Assembly (NCBI GenBank): GCA_029747015.1
Contig: JAKOGI010001187.1
Coordinates: 202,001 to 266,000, forward strand
Length of the DNA: 64,000 nucleotides
Reading direction: 5' to 3'
DNA from: Carnegiea gigantea
Taxonomy: Eukaryota; Streptophyta; Magnoliopsida; Caryophyllales; Cactaceae
The translations under genes were made by a program, and so were the position numbers. Position 1 is the first letter of the stretch, and the number at the start of each line of letters is the position of its first letter. The notes beneath the pieces are model-generated. The model ran no database searches. It saw nothing but the letters and a program-made list of their open reading frames with translations, and was not told the origin of the DNA. Shown in pieces: positions 13,301-23,408 of this stretch.

Positions 13301-16300
13301 TAAAATACATCTTCTAGTAAAAGGGGTTAATGCTGCCCATCAGTTTGGGACTCACTATAAAATGGTGGAACAAACTCGAGTGTTGCTCCACCTATCAAGG
13401 TCCCTTCTTTTACTTGGTCAACTCACGGAGGCCGTAATGATAAAGTTCACTCCTAGCCATATTCAAGACTATGTTCAAGCTCAAAAATTAAAAAAGATAA
13501 TCACTCAGTGACAATTAAAGGAATTCGGAAGACAGGCCAAAGGAATAATTCATCATACTGGTGGTCTACCTCTTACAATCCAAGCATCCTCATATGGTCA
13601 AACTTCCGTCTGGCTGTGATGTGTGAAGAGATGTTCAAGAGAGAACCACAAAACCAAGCCAAAAACAAACTTAAAACAGTAGCTAAATTCAAAAAAATCA
13701 AAACTGAAATCATAAGTTACCTCTAGAGTTCTATTTGGATAAGACATTCTACTAAGTGAAACTCAAGATAAACTAGGGTTTTCATAAATATTAAGACTTC
13801 TTAGTTAAGAAAGGCAGCAGTAGGAGTTTTCATAAAGATCATTCAGGCACTAAATTAAATGGCGCCAAACCCTAACTGTTTGGTTCGGGTCTTCAATCTC
13901 CGCCATAGAATGGTTTGGTCAGGCCTCTAAAAATTTTGAAACTAGACCGTACTGTACAGTCGTAGACAATATAAAGCACAATGTTGCACCAAACAGTGTA
14001 TATATACAATTATATTTAACTCTAATATAAAAATATGAGAATACTGTTCTCATAATTTTTCCAAAGAGGCACTTTTTACTTATTATTACCATAACAAAAT
14101 GTAAAATGTCGCTATAATATTGTCAACTAATTTCAAAAGCTGACCATTTTAACCTTTTTATTATGGTCTGGACCGTTGGGTCTGATTTCGCTTTCATTAT
14201 GGCTTGATTTGATCCCGCACAAAGATAAACCACATCAAACCTTGTAACTCCTAAAACAGTAGCTCAGAAGGACTAGTATGCTAAAATATAGGAAAAGTAG
14301 AAATCCCTGTATATCCTTCATGTTGATACATTTTTGAGAGAACAAATCTATTGCACAATGCATAGAACCTGTAGATTGAAAAAGATGAGTATATCAAACA
14401 AAAGAGAAAACCCAACCATTGGTGGCTAGTGCAACAGCAGTCATCAACTGGAGACTGTTAATGTCGGAAGATGGCAAAAAGAAATGGCAGGGTATGGTCT
14501 TCTTTAACTGTTTCAGAATTAGGGTAGTAATGCATTATTAACCCAGATATATAGACCTAGGGGAACCTAGAATCGGAATAGAATTCGTTTGGTAAATCAT
14601 TATCGGAGTTATCATTAAAGCAATAGCTAACAAGCTTATGATTGTATGTTCTCTATATGTTAAAAAGCGCAGTCTCGATCAATGGTGGGATCCAAACTAG
14701 GCGGTCATGTTACTTTAAGTTTCTGATGAGAAAGCCTTGAAGTCAATTCATACTACATTAACCATTGATCCTCTAAAATTGAATTCAAACAAAGTACAAC
14801 CACATTAAACAAAGTGTCACCAAACGAAAAACCATTAGGCCCCATGCATCACAATGAGTGCCAAAACATGGAACCAGAAATCTTTCCAGAATAAAAAAAC
14901 ACAAGCTTTCTCACCTCTTGAAGTAACAGAGAACTTGAGCGTTCAGCAGTGGCTTTCTGCCGGTACATAAGAGCTATGCAAGTCAACACAATCCCAACCT
15001 TGGGATGGTATGTGCCTGCAACGGATAGGAAGGGGAAACTCATTATCCAGTGAAGAGCAGTTGCGAATCACCATGACTTTAAGATAAAAGCTAAGATGTA
15101 CCAAAATATTCCTCTGCCTTTTTTAATGCCCTAGTGAGTATGTCCTCTGCGGCTGCAAAGTTCCTAGAAGAGTAAAAGCATATCAAAAATAAGAGAAGGA
15201 ATCTATGAGTAAAAAAATTCACTCTATCATTCTCCCATTACCCCAAATGTGACTCCAACTGCCCTAAAGCACAGGTGGATCCCAAAAGAACTTCTTCTGA
15301 GGACATATTGCATGCTGCCACAGCATATGGATCACTAAAACCCTTCTTCTCAGATGATTCAGCAATTGCTTTCTGATATATGTCCCTTGCTGCATCAAAC
15401 TCACGCTTGGCATGCAAGAACTCTCCATATGATAGAGCTGCATTGCCTAGATAACATTCCAAACTCATTAAGCTTCGAAAAGTCACATGTCATCTCACAA
15501 TGGCCCAAAAGAATCAAACCTCACCAATGCAGCCTTCTCCTTGACATCCTTCAAAGTAGACCTTAGCTACAACCAAGAATCTAGGGTCAACAAAGAAAAA
15601 GATACGAAAGAAGAATAGCTAAAAGATGGACAATCAATCCACCTGATTCTATATCTCCACGAACGAGCTCAACCAAACCTTTGATCGCTTTAGATCGTGC
15701 ACTGAAAACTTTATAGCCATAGTCATCTACCATCTCTGGGCCTTCTTTCTCCAATAGGTTCAAGCAATTATCAACAAGCACTGATGATGTGTCATCCTAC
15801 ATAAGGAAAATCTCATATAAATCAGCAACATTGGCATAGAAAAATGCCTGCTTCCATTTATAAGCCTAAACTTAACCTAAGGCACTGACACTGTCCTTGG
15901 CAGTTGCCACTACGGACCCCTATCTCAACACACATCTGGCACCAGACACTCCTAGGACACTCTCCTACACATGTCAAACAAGTACGAAATGTAATTGTAA
16001 TCTTTATTAACTGTTATATGATTCTAGCTACGGAAGGAATGTGGTGTCTTTGATCAGCCCCTCAAGCACAACTCCAGCTGAGTTTGACCGCTCCAGTGCT
16101 TGAGCTCAGTTTGACAGTGGCTCAGTTTGAAGTTCAAACTCATGCAGAACCTAGCCTGAGTCTGTCTAATTCAGCTTGGTAGAGCTTCTTTACCTTTTTT
16201 TCCCATTTTCGATGGACTCAGTAACCCCATCCCTTACCTGGCGCCATTTTGTAGTTATTTGAATATTCATGATTGATTTTTTAACTTCGAAATAGGATTG

Positions 16301-19300
16301 AAAATGTACGAGAGATAAGCATTTCCAAAAGTTTTTGCCTGATTCATAAAGGACTAGATTCATGTAGGAAAGGAGGATATTAACGAGACTTATGCTTTAC
16401 TTGGTATATGGTTGGCTCTAAATCTAGTAAATTTAGTTTTTCTCGGATCAGTAACAATCTGATCTCAAACCTAGTGAAATTCAGGATCAACCTGGACCAG
16501 TTACACACCTAAATATAACATCACTAAGAGCAATTTTCCAATTTCCAGTTAGAATATCAGTACAGCCATCTATTTAATTATATAGTAACTGTAACAACAA
16601 TACTAAAAATAGCAAAAATAACAACAAATTATAATGATAACTATAGTAGTAATAATAATAACAACAATAACAACAACAGCAGCAATATTAATGCATATAA
16701 ATTAACCAATTATTTTTTGGTGCAAAAATAAATAAATCTATTATTCTTATTACGCGTCTATTGACCATGTCTAGGCCCGGCAAAAACTAACACAACCTGA
16801 GAACCCAAGCCGAACCCGTCCTAAAATTTTGGGTTTTGAACACGATTTTCTCGACCCAAACCCACAACAAACTGAACCCGAAAAATCCACATTTTTGGAT
16901 CAAACCCGACCCGAACCCCTCCACAACTTGAATATATTCTTTATTTTTCTGTAATTTTCCTCCTTAGCAATAATAGTTTTCATTATAACGAATCGCTTAG
17001 AGAGACGTTATATAATTATCGCATCCCTTGGCAAATTAGACAATCGTCCGCGTTCTTTCTCAAATTCATTACCATAGAATAATGTCATATACAACTTATA
17101 AATTGAACAATTTTAAAAAATGGACAGAAAGTAACTATTTAATCTTAAAGAAATCAATTTAGAGCAAGACAAGTATTTAAAATTATGCAAGTCACATCAT
17201 TACATTTTTAATGATTGATTACGTCTCATCGCATTTTAAATAATATTACTAAAAGTGTGATGTTATAATTAATAAATAATTGTGATATCGTGTGCATCTA
17301 TAATAGTCTTTCATTTGATTTCCTTCTAATTGATCTCGAACTTTACGTCAATGTTGGGCAATTGACCAACTTGTACTCGTGTTATGATCAACCTACTAAT
17401 AAAGCATATCTAATTAAGTAATTGTAAGTTAATTAACAAAACATCGAATTATTAAATGAGTTATTAACAGGTCAAACCACTCCAACCCATTAACATGCTT
17501 TAGATGGACTATCCTTAACATTCATATACCATATTGAAAAATTTACATATTTTCAAAATTTACATATTGAAAAATTTACAATTCGAATACTTGTTTTTTA
17601 AATACAACAATTTTAAGTAATAAACATACCGAGATTTTGATTTTGACCCCAAAAAAACAATTCACTAGAAAGTCGCTCCAAGCCTATTGGGCTAACGCGA
17701 AACCCATAAAACCGAAATACGCCCGCATGTATTTTATTCGAACCTAAATACACTCGACCCGTACTTTACCCGAATCCCAATACACCCAACCTGTAGGTAA
17801 CCCTCCCACCCGAACTGACAGGTCTAACTATGTCATACCCTCATTATTCCTTTTTTTTTAAATAATAGGTTTCAATGCATCACTATGGCACCAAATCCAT
17901 GCCTCATGCTACGATCAGTGATTCTCAGTTCTCAAATCTCAAAAAAAATGACATATCAGCGGAGTTATTGCATTTAACAATTGACAAACTGCTAGTCACA
18001 TAAGAATATATTAGTCACTCTGCATTCTAACATGACTATGAGCTCTTCACAATTTATTTCGAACGAAAAGCATGCCAATTCAGCCCAAATCCAGCACATA
18101 GGCAGGTAGCATTGGTGGACTATTGGTTCCAAGGCTCATTACTACCACAAATCCAGTATTGTATACCAAAATTTAATCACAGTAAATGTTTGACTAAAAA
18201 GTTGACACTAAAGCAAGAATACCAATGCTCAACAGAGACTTACCAGCCCAAGTTCTAAATGAAGCCCAACAAGAGCTTCTATTGCAGCAACTACATCAGC
18301 AAACATATTGCACAATAGCACATCAGATAACATTTCATATCCATAACAATAAAGTTCCAGACATTTTGATTGCCAAATCTACCTCTGACACCCATAGAAG
18401 AGTTGGTTAAGTCTTGTATTCTCAGCAATGTCTGAATGGCTTCATCAGTATTTCCTCTACACAAATCAATTTGACCAATCAACTCCAAGACAAAACTGTT
18501 TAAAGCCAAAAACTTTGGTTTAACAGGCTAGTGCAGTAGTGCGGCTAACCTTTCAGACAATAGACTAGAAATAGCAAGCAAAATCATCCCCTTGGAGCTC
18601 TCCTTCGTTGAATCTGTTTCATCATGAGATTGAGAACACAATCCCTGTTCTAATATCAGCAAAGCTGCCCCACATGATTCATCTGCTCAATCCCAAATAT
18701 AAGCAATTCAAGCAAAAGAAAATAAGCATCCAAGAAATAGCATCAAAAGCACCACAACTCAAGAATATTGGATGATATAGCTTGTTTAATAAACAAATTA
18801 CGGCACAAGATTCAGAGCGACCAATTCTTTATTTCAACCAGTGAACACTGCAGCTTGTGAAATAACAACCCTTCATTAAAAATTCCCTGCCTGGCGGTAT
18901 AATTGATCTAGAAGTGCTAAGAACAAACCACCATCCTTATTTTTTAGCACACCGAAAATGCAAAATTAATAACTGCAGAACACTAAACATATACGAAACG
19001 AAGCAAGTGTGACATGATCCATCCGCAAACAAGCATTGGAGCAGCAATAACAATTTCAACTAGAAAAATGAACAAAAAGCCTCCATGAATTTGAGCAACG
19101 AGCAAAAGAACACTACTGGAGCAACTCGAAATTGACAAACACAACTCCTACAAAGAAAAGAACTCAATAGCGAGCAAGGAGAGAAAAAAACCAGTTTTTT
19201 GAGACCTAGCGAGACCGACAGCGTAATTGATCATTTGAAGCGCGACAGGGCTCACATTGGGGGCGTGATTTGCGCAATAAAATCTGAGCGATGAAGATGG

Positions 19301-19378
19301 TAGTAGCTGAGCTTCATCACGGCGGACGCCATGAATGGCGGCTCTTGGTAGGAGCTTGGCCACTGCTGCACGGAACAT
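4336..19378 (-). CDS. Tetratricopeptide-repeat protein, probably mitochondrial; 12 exons
   Basis: Exons in transcript order: 19192-19378, 18550-18682, 18383-18495, 18244-18290, 15643-15796, 15525-15566, 15242-15446, 15102-15163, 14915-15015, 5075-5129, 4930-4998, 4336-4514. All introns are GT/AG, all phases join, and the total of 1347 nt gives 448 residues ending in a TAA. The N terminus (MFRAAVAKLLPRAAIHGVRR) is basic and poor in acidic residues, like a mitochondrial presequence. TPR-type helix pairs are seen around GNAALSYGEFLHAKREFDAA (exon 7) and GNFAAAEDILTRALKKAEEY (exons 8-9), with others likely (GNTDEAIQTLLRIQDL). The C terminus is basic and not TPR-like. It belongs to the plant TPR-like superfamily. 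TPRs mediate protein-protein contacts; the partner is unknown. Oddities are a 54-nt second intron, a 2.4-kb fourth intron holding a hAT element and a 9.8-kb ninth intron full of retrotransposons. No frameshift or premature stop was seen, so it is probably functional. Confidence 0.88.
5830..7232 (+). mobile_element. Probable 5' LTR of the gypsy relic
   Basis: Ends with CATGCA six bases before an initiator-Met primer-binding site at 7239-7250, the position expected for a 5' LTR. A TATATATA box lies near 6910, followed by R/U5-like sequence. The 5' boundary is a guess; no TG end or target duplication was found. Confidence 0.4.
7239..7250 (+). other. Primer-binding site (initiator-Met tRNA)
   Basis: TGGTATCAGAGC, complementary to the 3' end of plant initiator-Met tRNA, directly precedes the gag relic and marks the minus-strand priming site of this LTR element. 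Confidence 0.85.
7455..8450 (+). pseudogene. Ty3/gypsy gag polyprotein relic
   Basis: Frames from about 7458 read EEARELGRGNAILQLQRD and onward. 7917-8141 gives WIQTVERFFEVKGYFDEKSF and KKYASRWYENTKRLRA, and 8170-8352 gives GRISVEEYIREFEQLKIRSE with RFLKGLDQSIAEKVDLQPYW. This is the retrotransposon gag domain (capsid) of plant Ty3/gypsy elements. The reading frame is broken by a 170-bp tandem duplication, a one-base slip just before each copy of the WIQTVERFF stretch, and stops near 8141 and 8352. No zinc knuckle, protease, reverse transcriptase or integrase follows, so the element is dead and internally deleted. Confidence 0.85.
7672..8011. repeat. 170-bp tandem duplication inside gypsy gag
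   Basis: Copy 1 is 7672-7841 and copy 2 is 7842-8011. The junction repeats TAGGAGAAGGCCAACTAGAA and both copies end at GAAGTAGCCA. Only a few bases differ. 170 is not a multiple of three, so the duplication shifts the gag frame. Confidence 0.93.
8729..10330 (+). mobile_element. LTR-like segment downstream of the gypsy relic
   Basis: The arrangement resembles the segment at 5830-7232: a TATA-like TTTATATGA near 9829, a polyadenylation-like AATATCAATAGAAATC, and a U5-like part with three short repeats of GGTGGTGTTTCTGTATCCTT and variants (about 9990-10110). It also has an imperfect internal repeat (8840-8910 against 9020-9090). It could be a 3' or solo LTR of a related element. No primer site or target duplication was found, so the boundaries are approximate. 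Confidence 0.3.
11300..12800 (+). mobile_element. Possible relative of the 56-60 kb LTR-like element
   Basis: Near 12585 the text ACTCATTAAGCATGTGGTAG followed by CTCATCCCCCCTCCC parallels ACTCACTGAGCGTGTGGTTG and CTCATCC...TTTCCCCC at 59548-59590, with a similar GTAAATG/GTAATAAATG context afterwards. The rest is too diverged to align by eye. Boundaries are nominal. Confidence 0.3.
15797..18243 (-). other. Fourth intron of the TPR gene
   Basis: 2447-nt intron, donor CTG|GTAAGTC and acceptor TATGTAG|GATGAC read on the minus strand. It holds the hAT element at 16772-17826 and an AAC/AAT-rich stretch near 16590-16700; the rest is unremarkable. Confidence 0.8.
16772..17826. mobile_element. Non-autonomous hAT-type transposon with CCCGAA-rich ends
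   Basis: The ends are inverted: TAGGCCCGGCA on the left and TAGACCTGTCA read inward from the right. Flanks are ACCATGTC (16764-16771) and ACTATGTC (17827-17834), a 7/8 match that fits the 8-bp target duplication of hAT elements. Both subterminal regions are packed with CCCGAACCC/CCCGACCC motifs in the same sense (16795-16920 and 17690-17820), probable transposase-binding repeats. No transposase coding is present. It lies in an intron of the TPR gene. Confidence 0.75.
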
Positions 19379-19392
19379 GGCTTTGGCTTTTT

Positions 19393-19525
19393 TCCGTCGG
19401 GTCTATTTGTCCTCCCACAAATTCCACCAAAAAAACCCATTAAAAAAAGACACGACACAGTTTGCCAAGGGTTTTCGGCGTGGGGAGTCTGTGAAATGCA
19501 AATACTATGACCTGGGAATGTTATA
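19393..19525 (-). promoter_or_regulatory. Immediate upstream region of the TPR gene (repeat copy A)
   Basis: Lies just upstream of the TPR start codon at 19378 and so should contain the 5' UTR and core promoter. It includes CTATTTGTCCTCCCACAAAT and GCCAAGGGTTTTCGGCGTGG. Nearly the same 130 bp is found again at 20602-20735 in the same orientation. No clear TATA box was identified. Confidence 0.55.
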
Positions 19526-19637
19526 TTCTCTCTCTTTTTCTCTTGTTTATTTTTCTTGAATACAAGTCCAAAAAGAAAGGAATAAAGAAACTGAAACAAA
19601 AAGGGCAAAGGATGAGAACGACAGCGCTTGGGCTTTA

Positions 19638-20589
19638 CTAAACATCGCCCTAAGGGCGATAAATGAGAGATATCTATATCCATTATATATATACAATCTT
19701 GCGTTATGGATATATATTGCAAATAATAATTATTCACAAAAATCTGTTCCCAATCAATGGAAATTCTATTTCCTAAATAAACTCTAACTTCTCACCAAAT
19801 ACCACCTAAGCAAACTCAATCTCTACCAACCCGCCTCAACCCTTAATTACTACATGTCTTCCCTATGCTAGAACTTCTGCATAAATTACAAGTGATGAAA
19901 TTTGAAAATTTACACTCTCTGGAGTCCTTAATTACTTTTCAATTGAAGATTCAACAACCTCTCAAACGAAAAATTCTACCGAAAAATCCAGAACTTACAA
20001 CACCAAGTTTCAACAGCCCTTCAAACAACAAATTCTCTCAGAAAGTAATGGATTTACCTCCGACTCCATCTTTTCAATCCAAGCCACAGTGAAAGTTGAA
20101 CTCAATTTCAAATGCAAAAGAACCATTAGTGGAGGCCCGGTGGCTTGACACCCACCAACAATAACTGAATTGGGTGTTGAATATCCTGAGTTTTGGGTTG
20201 AAGAGGTGGGAAAATCAAGTGAGAAGTACCAATTGGGGAGAGGGGGTTTTGGGTTTGAGGAGCAACAATGGGGGGGTATTCTATGCTTGAACAACAACAA
20301 CGGTGGTGTGGGGTTTATAGGTTTGAGTAGCAACAATTTCGGGGGAGGTGATCTATGTTAGGAAAGAATAATTGGGCACATGGGGATAAGGGTTATAATT
20401 GGGGTAGGTGGGGAGAAAATTTTTTTAAATAAAAAATTGTGATTGTTAATTATTATCCTTGTTAAACATTCAGACAAGTTTCTATTTGAGTCAAATTAAG
20501 AAATTTGCAACATATATCCATAAGGCAAGATTCTGTATATATAATAGACATAGATACCTCTTATTCATCGCCCTTAGGGCGATGTTTAG
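19638..20589. mobile_element. Inverted-repeat transposon with 87-bp termini, no transposase
   Basis: 19638-19724 and 20504-20589 are inverted copies. Both outer ends read CTAAACATCGCCCTAAGGGC, a perfect palindrome core CGCCCTAAGGGCG, followed by AT-rich sequence ending at TTGCAAAT. The 780-bp interior has open frames on both strands (for example 20010-20336 minus) but they are low-complexity and unrecognised. Long inverted termini fit Mutator-like or foldback elements. No 8-11 bp target duplication was found, so the superfamily is open. Confidence 0.7.
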
Positions 20590-20601
20590 CAAAATCGTTT
20601 C

Positions 20602-20735
20602 CTATCGGTTCTATTTGTCCTCCCACAAATTCCACAAAAAAAAAACCCATTAAAAAAAGGCACGAGACATAGTTTGCCAAGGGTTTTCGGCGTGGGGAGT
20701 CTGTGAAATGCAAATACTAGATTGGGGAATCTTAT
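20602..20735. repeat. Second copy (A') of the TPR upstream segment
   Basis: Direct repeat of 19393-19525: both share CTATTTGTCCTCCCACAAAT, GCCAAGGGTTTTCGGCGTGG and GGAGTCTGTGAAATGCAAAT, with a few substitutions and small indels in the A runs. It begins just outside the right inverted repeat at 20589. Confidence 0.85.
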
Positions 20736-20744
20736 ATAGAATTT

Positions 20745-21660
20745 CTTGAAGGAGGTAGCCAAGCATGGTATCCGGAAAGAAGTGACCAAGTAGATAGTTA
20801 AGAAAATGTTATACAAAATGGCTTACACTCCAATAGCTGGTGAATACAATGCCACATTATAGGAGTTAAGGTGCTATAAGCCAGAGCTTGTTGCTTGGGT
20901 AGAGGACAACAAGCCAGAGCCATGGGTTACATCTAAACTTTATAAGGAGAGATACGAAAATGAACAATAATGTGATAGAAAGTTGGAATAATTGGATGTG
21001 ACGAAACTATGACGTATGCCCGTGCCATGGCTTGTAAATGGCCACCTTGAGAAGTTTGGGAAGAAGATGGACGACCACAAGTAGGATATTGAGAAGTGGA
21101 AAAATAGGGCAGGTGAGAGAATTGAGCAGAAGTTATCCAATGCTTATAGGAAGATATGTTGTATTGCAGCTATAGAGTGCTACAACATAGTGTTAGACGA
21201 ATACAGTGTGAAGTCGACTAACAACCGTAAATTAGTATTAAAGTTGGGTCAATAGACTTATACTTGTAGGCAATGGTAAATGCGAGGCTTTCTATGTTAT
21301 CATGCATTGACTGTGATTGGCAGGCTGACTTATAGGTATATAACTACGTGCATCCAATTTATAAGAGTACGATCCAACATCTTATATACAACCAGCTTGT
21401 CCACCGGATGGAAACACACAACATGGAAAAAGTTGATGATAAGACAAGGTGGATGATTGAATGGAGAAGAACTTGGTGAGGAGTGCAACCGATACATATT
21501 ACCCTTGAATAACGAACGACAACCTGGTAGACCATCCGTCGAAGCATAGGAAGTCTCAAACGTAGAGCACCAAAGCTCACAGATGCTTAAAATATGATAA
21601 AGTAGGACATACGAGGTGAACATGTCATAATCCCTAAGCTGATTTTGATATAACCTACAA
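20745..21660 (+). pseudogene. Mutator-like (MULE/MuDR) transposase relic, C-terminal part
   Basis: Broken frames read, in order, a NNxVIESWNNW motif (about 20962-20996), HLEKFGKKMDDHK, then a SWIM zinc finger (about 21255-21310: the first Cys of CxC is now Tyr, the second is present, then CxHA), YVHPIYKSTIQHLIYNQLV, a PGRPS motif (about 21530) and a CCHC knuckle-like stretch ending GHT..TCHNP (about 21575-21640). This order is that of plant MULE transposases downstream of the DDE domain. Many stops and frame changes are present, and the catalytic DDE part was not found, so it is a dead 3' fragment. Confidence 0.78.
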
Positions 21661-23090
21661 AGGTAATGTTGTGCAGGTTGAAGACTTGCTAGATGGTTCG
21701 TATGATGCAGGCACAAGCAGGCCATGATGTTGTGTTCTAATTTGATTTGTACACAGACTTGTTATCACTAAAAGAGGTGTGCTCATTGTATGTGATTATG
21801 GTGTAGGTTGTTTGTGGTGGTGACACTGGCAGATATGTTATAATATAACCAACATGTGTGGTTGATCTTGAACTTACACTTTGAAGGTTGATTGCCTGCA
21901 GGCCACCTTGGTAAATCATGAATAGAAACTGGTATATGGAACGTTAGTTCATTAGTATGTAAACAGTGTGTGGATGATCGCACTGAGGTGGGTACCATTG
22001 GTGGATGATGATGTACAGGCAGATCAATTGTGTAAGTCAATGTTTGAAGGTTGCCAAGGAAATCACCGAAAAGGAGAGATTGAAATTTTATGTGGTTGCT
22101 TATTGGTATCAGCCACTTTCGTAGTTTACCATTGCCAGGGCAAATTTAATAAAAGCTGGAATGCAAATAGATTGTCTGGGAGTGCATCGACAGCATCTGT
22201 GTTTATGCATGACATGTGGGTATCACTGTTGGCTGATGACATACATGCCCATAAATTGTGCGAACAATGTCGTTTACACATGACATGCATTCATGTACCA
22301 TGGTTAATTAAGGACAATGGAACCGTTAACCATAATTTTCCTATAATTATGAAAAACATATTGTATTTGTTAGCAGCAATTTCATGGGAGGGTGAACTTT
22401 GTTATAGAATTAAATGGTACGACATTTATAATTTAGTTGAAACCCTATGACGAATATGTAATACATGTGTGTCTCGTAGTCCATATGCTAGTTTTTTATT
22501 TGAATTGCTCCTTCAACCACGCGGTTAAGAATTGTTACTGTAAATTGGAAGATGTAGACTTTGACGGTGTTGTCCAAAAGTAATGGCATTCCTTCCTTGG
22601 CTTGAATTCTAACAGAAAACATAGGAAAAATCTTACATTTACAATTATCAAAGTGACGGAGCGATGTGTAGGGGTCGCCTATTATAAGGAAGGGTAGACA
22701 TAATGATCAAATTGTAGTTTACAACCTATACAATGAATTTGACACGGGTTCACCATTACAAACTTCGATGTAAACATATAAATGTGGAATATTGGTAGGA
22801 TTTCTAGAACATGAGATAAAATTGTTGACACAAATAAGGAATTAATAGTGAGGTGTACACAAACCTTTAAGGCAACGCTTATTAAAATTAACACAATGTA
22901 ATGCAAACGTAAACAACATCGCAGTACTAAATGAGATGCATACCGATTGCACAGAGTAGTCGAATATCTGTAGAGGCTAGTTTTGGTTTGTTTTCAGCGA
23001 ACTCCCTACAAACATGTAACAAAAAGTTGGCCACTCAGTTGAATGACTCTAGCTAAGAAACTATAAAGACATGAAGTATGTAAGCAATTA
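21661..23090. other. Unassigned sequence after the MULE relic
   Basis: Contains an open frame at 21968-22450 (160 residues, plus) rich in His, Cys and Trp but matching no family I recognise. It may be further transposon-derived sequence. Confidence 0.3.
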
Positions 23091-23408
23091 TTAGTATATG
23101 GAGGCCATTGTTACATTCACTACAAAAGTGATGTGCATGGCTTCGAACCTATGCGATACCAAGAACACTTTCAATAAGTCCCATAGAAGACAAACTCCAC
23201 CAATGAAGCTGGTGGACTCGGTGAAACCATGGTTTATTCTTGTTTTACACAATATCTTCCTTGTAGTTCCATCTTCGACCCTTATGTCTATAACCACTAT
23301 AAGGGCTGCCCAGATCACTAACATTAATCCCCTTAGATTTTGATGGAAAAATGCATGTGCAATGCCTCTATAATTCCAAATCGCAATTCGAGCATCGCTC
23401 GACAACAA
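23091..23408 (-). pseudogene. LINE (L1-type) endonuclease fragment
   Basis: The minus frame reads IAIWNYRGIAHAFFHQNLRG, then a degenerate ETR-like motif (IDIRV), and FIGGVCLLWDLLKVFLVSHR. This matches the start of the APE-type endonuclease of plant L1 LINE ORF2: WNCRG near the N terminus, then SGG(I/V)xLLW. No reverse transcriptase follows, so it is a short fragment, unrelated to the larger LINE at 51.8-56.4 kb. Confidence 0.68.

Larger units (their letters stand above)
5130..14914 (-). other. Giant ninth intron of the TPR gene, expanded by transposons
   Basis: Bounded by the donor after exon 9 (GAG|GTGAG, read on the minus strand) and the acceptor TATATGCAG before exon 10. Most other introns of this gene are under 110 nt. 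Inside lie a gypsy gag relic with its primer-binding site, LTR-like segments and an LTR-like relic, mostly in the opposite (plus) orientation to the gene. Homopolymer runs occur near 5573-5598, 5694-5707 and 10759-10779. 13000-14914 holds nothing recognised. Confidence 0.75.

Noticed and set aside
13110..13511. 133-residue plus-strand open frame in intron 9
   Set aside because: Hydrophobic N-terminal half without a known domain, inside a transposon-rich intron; no supporting signal.
13860..14200. GGTTCGGGTC and TAGAGGCC-like words suggesting another hAT element
   Set aside because: No paired terminus or 8-bp duplication could be found.
19252..19737. 161-residue minus-strand open frame
   Set aside because: Overlaps TPR exon 1 in another frame and runs through promoter and transposon DNA; no recognisable domain.
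20010..20336. 108-residue Pro/Leu-rich open frame inside the inverted-repeat element
   Set aside because: Low complexity, no family resemblance, start and end not supported.
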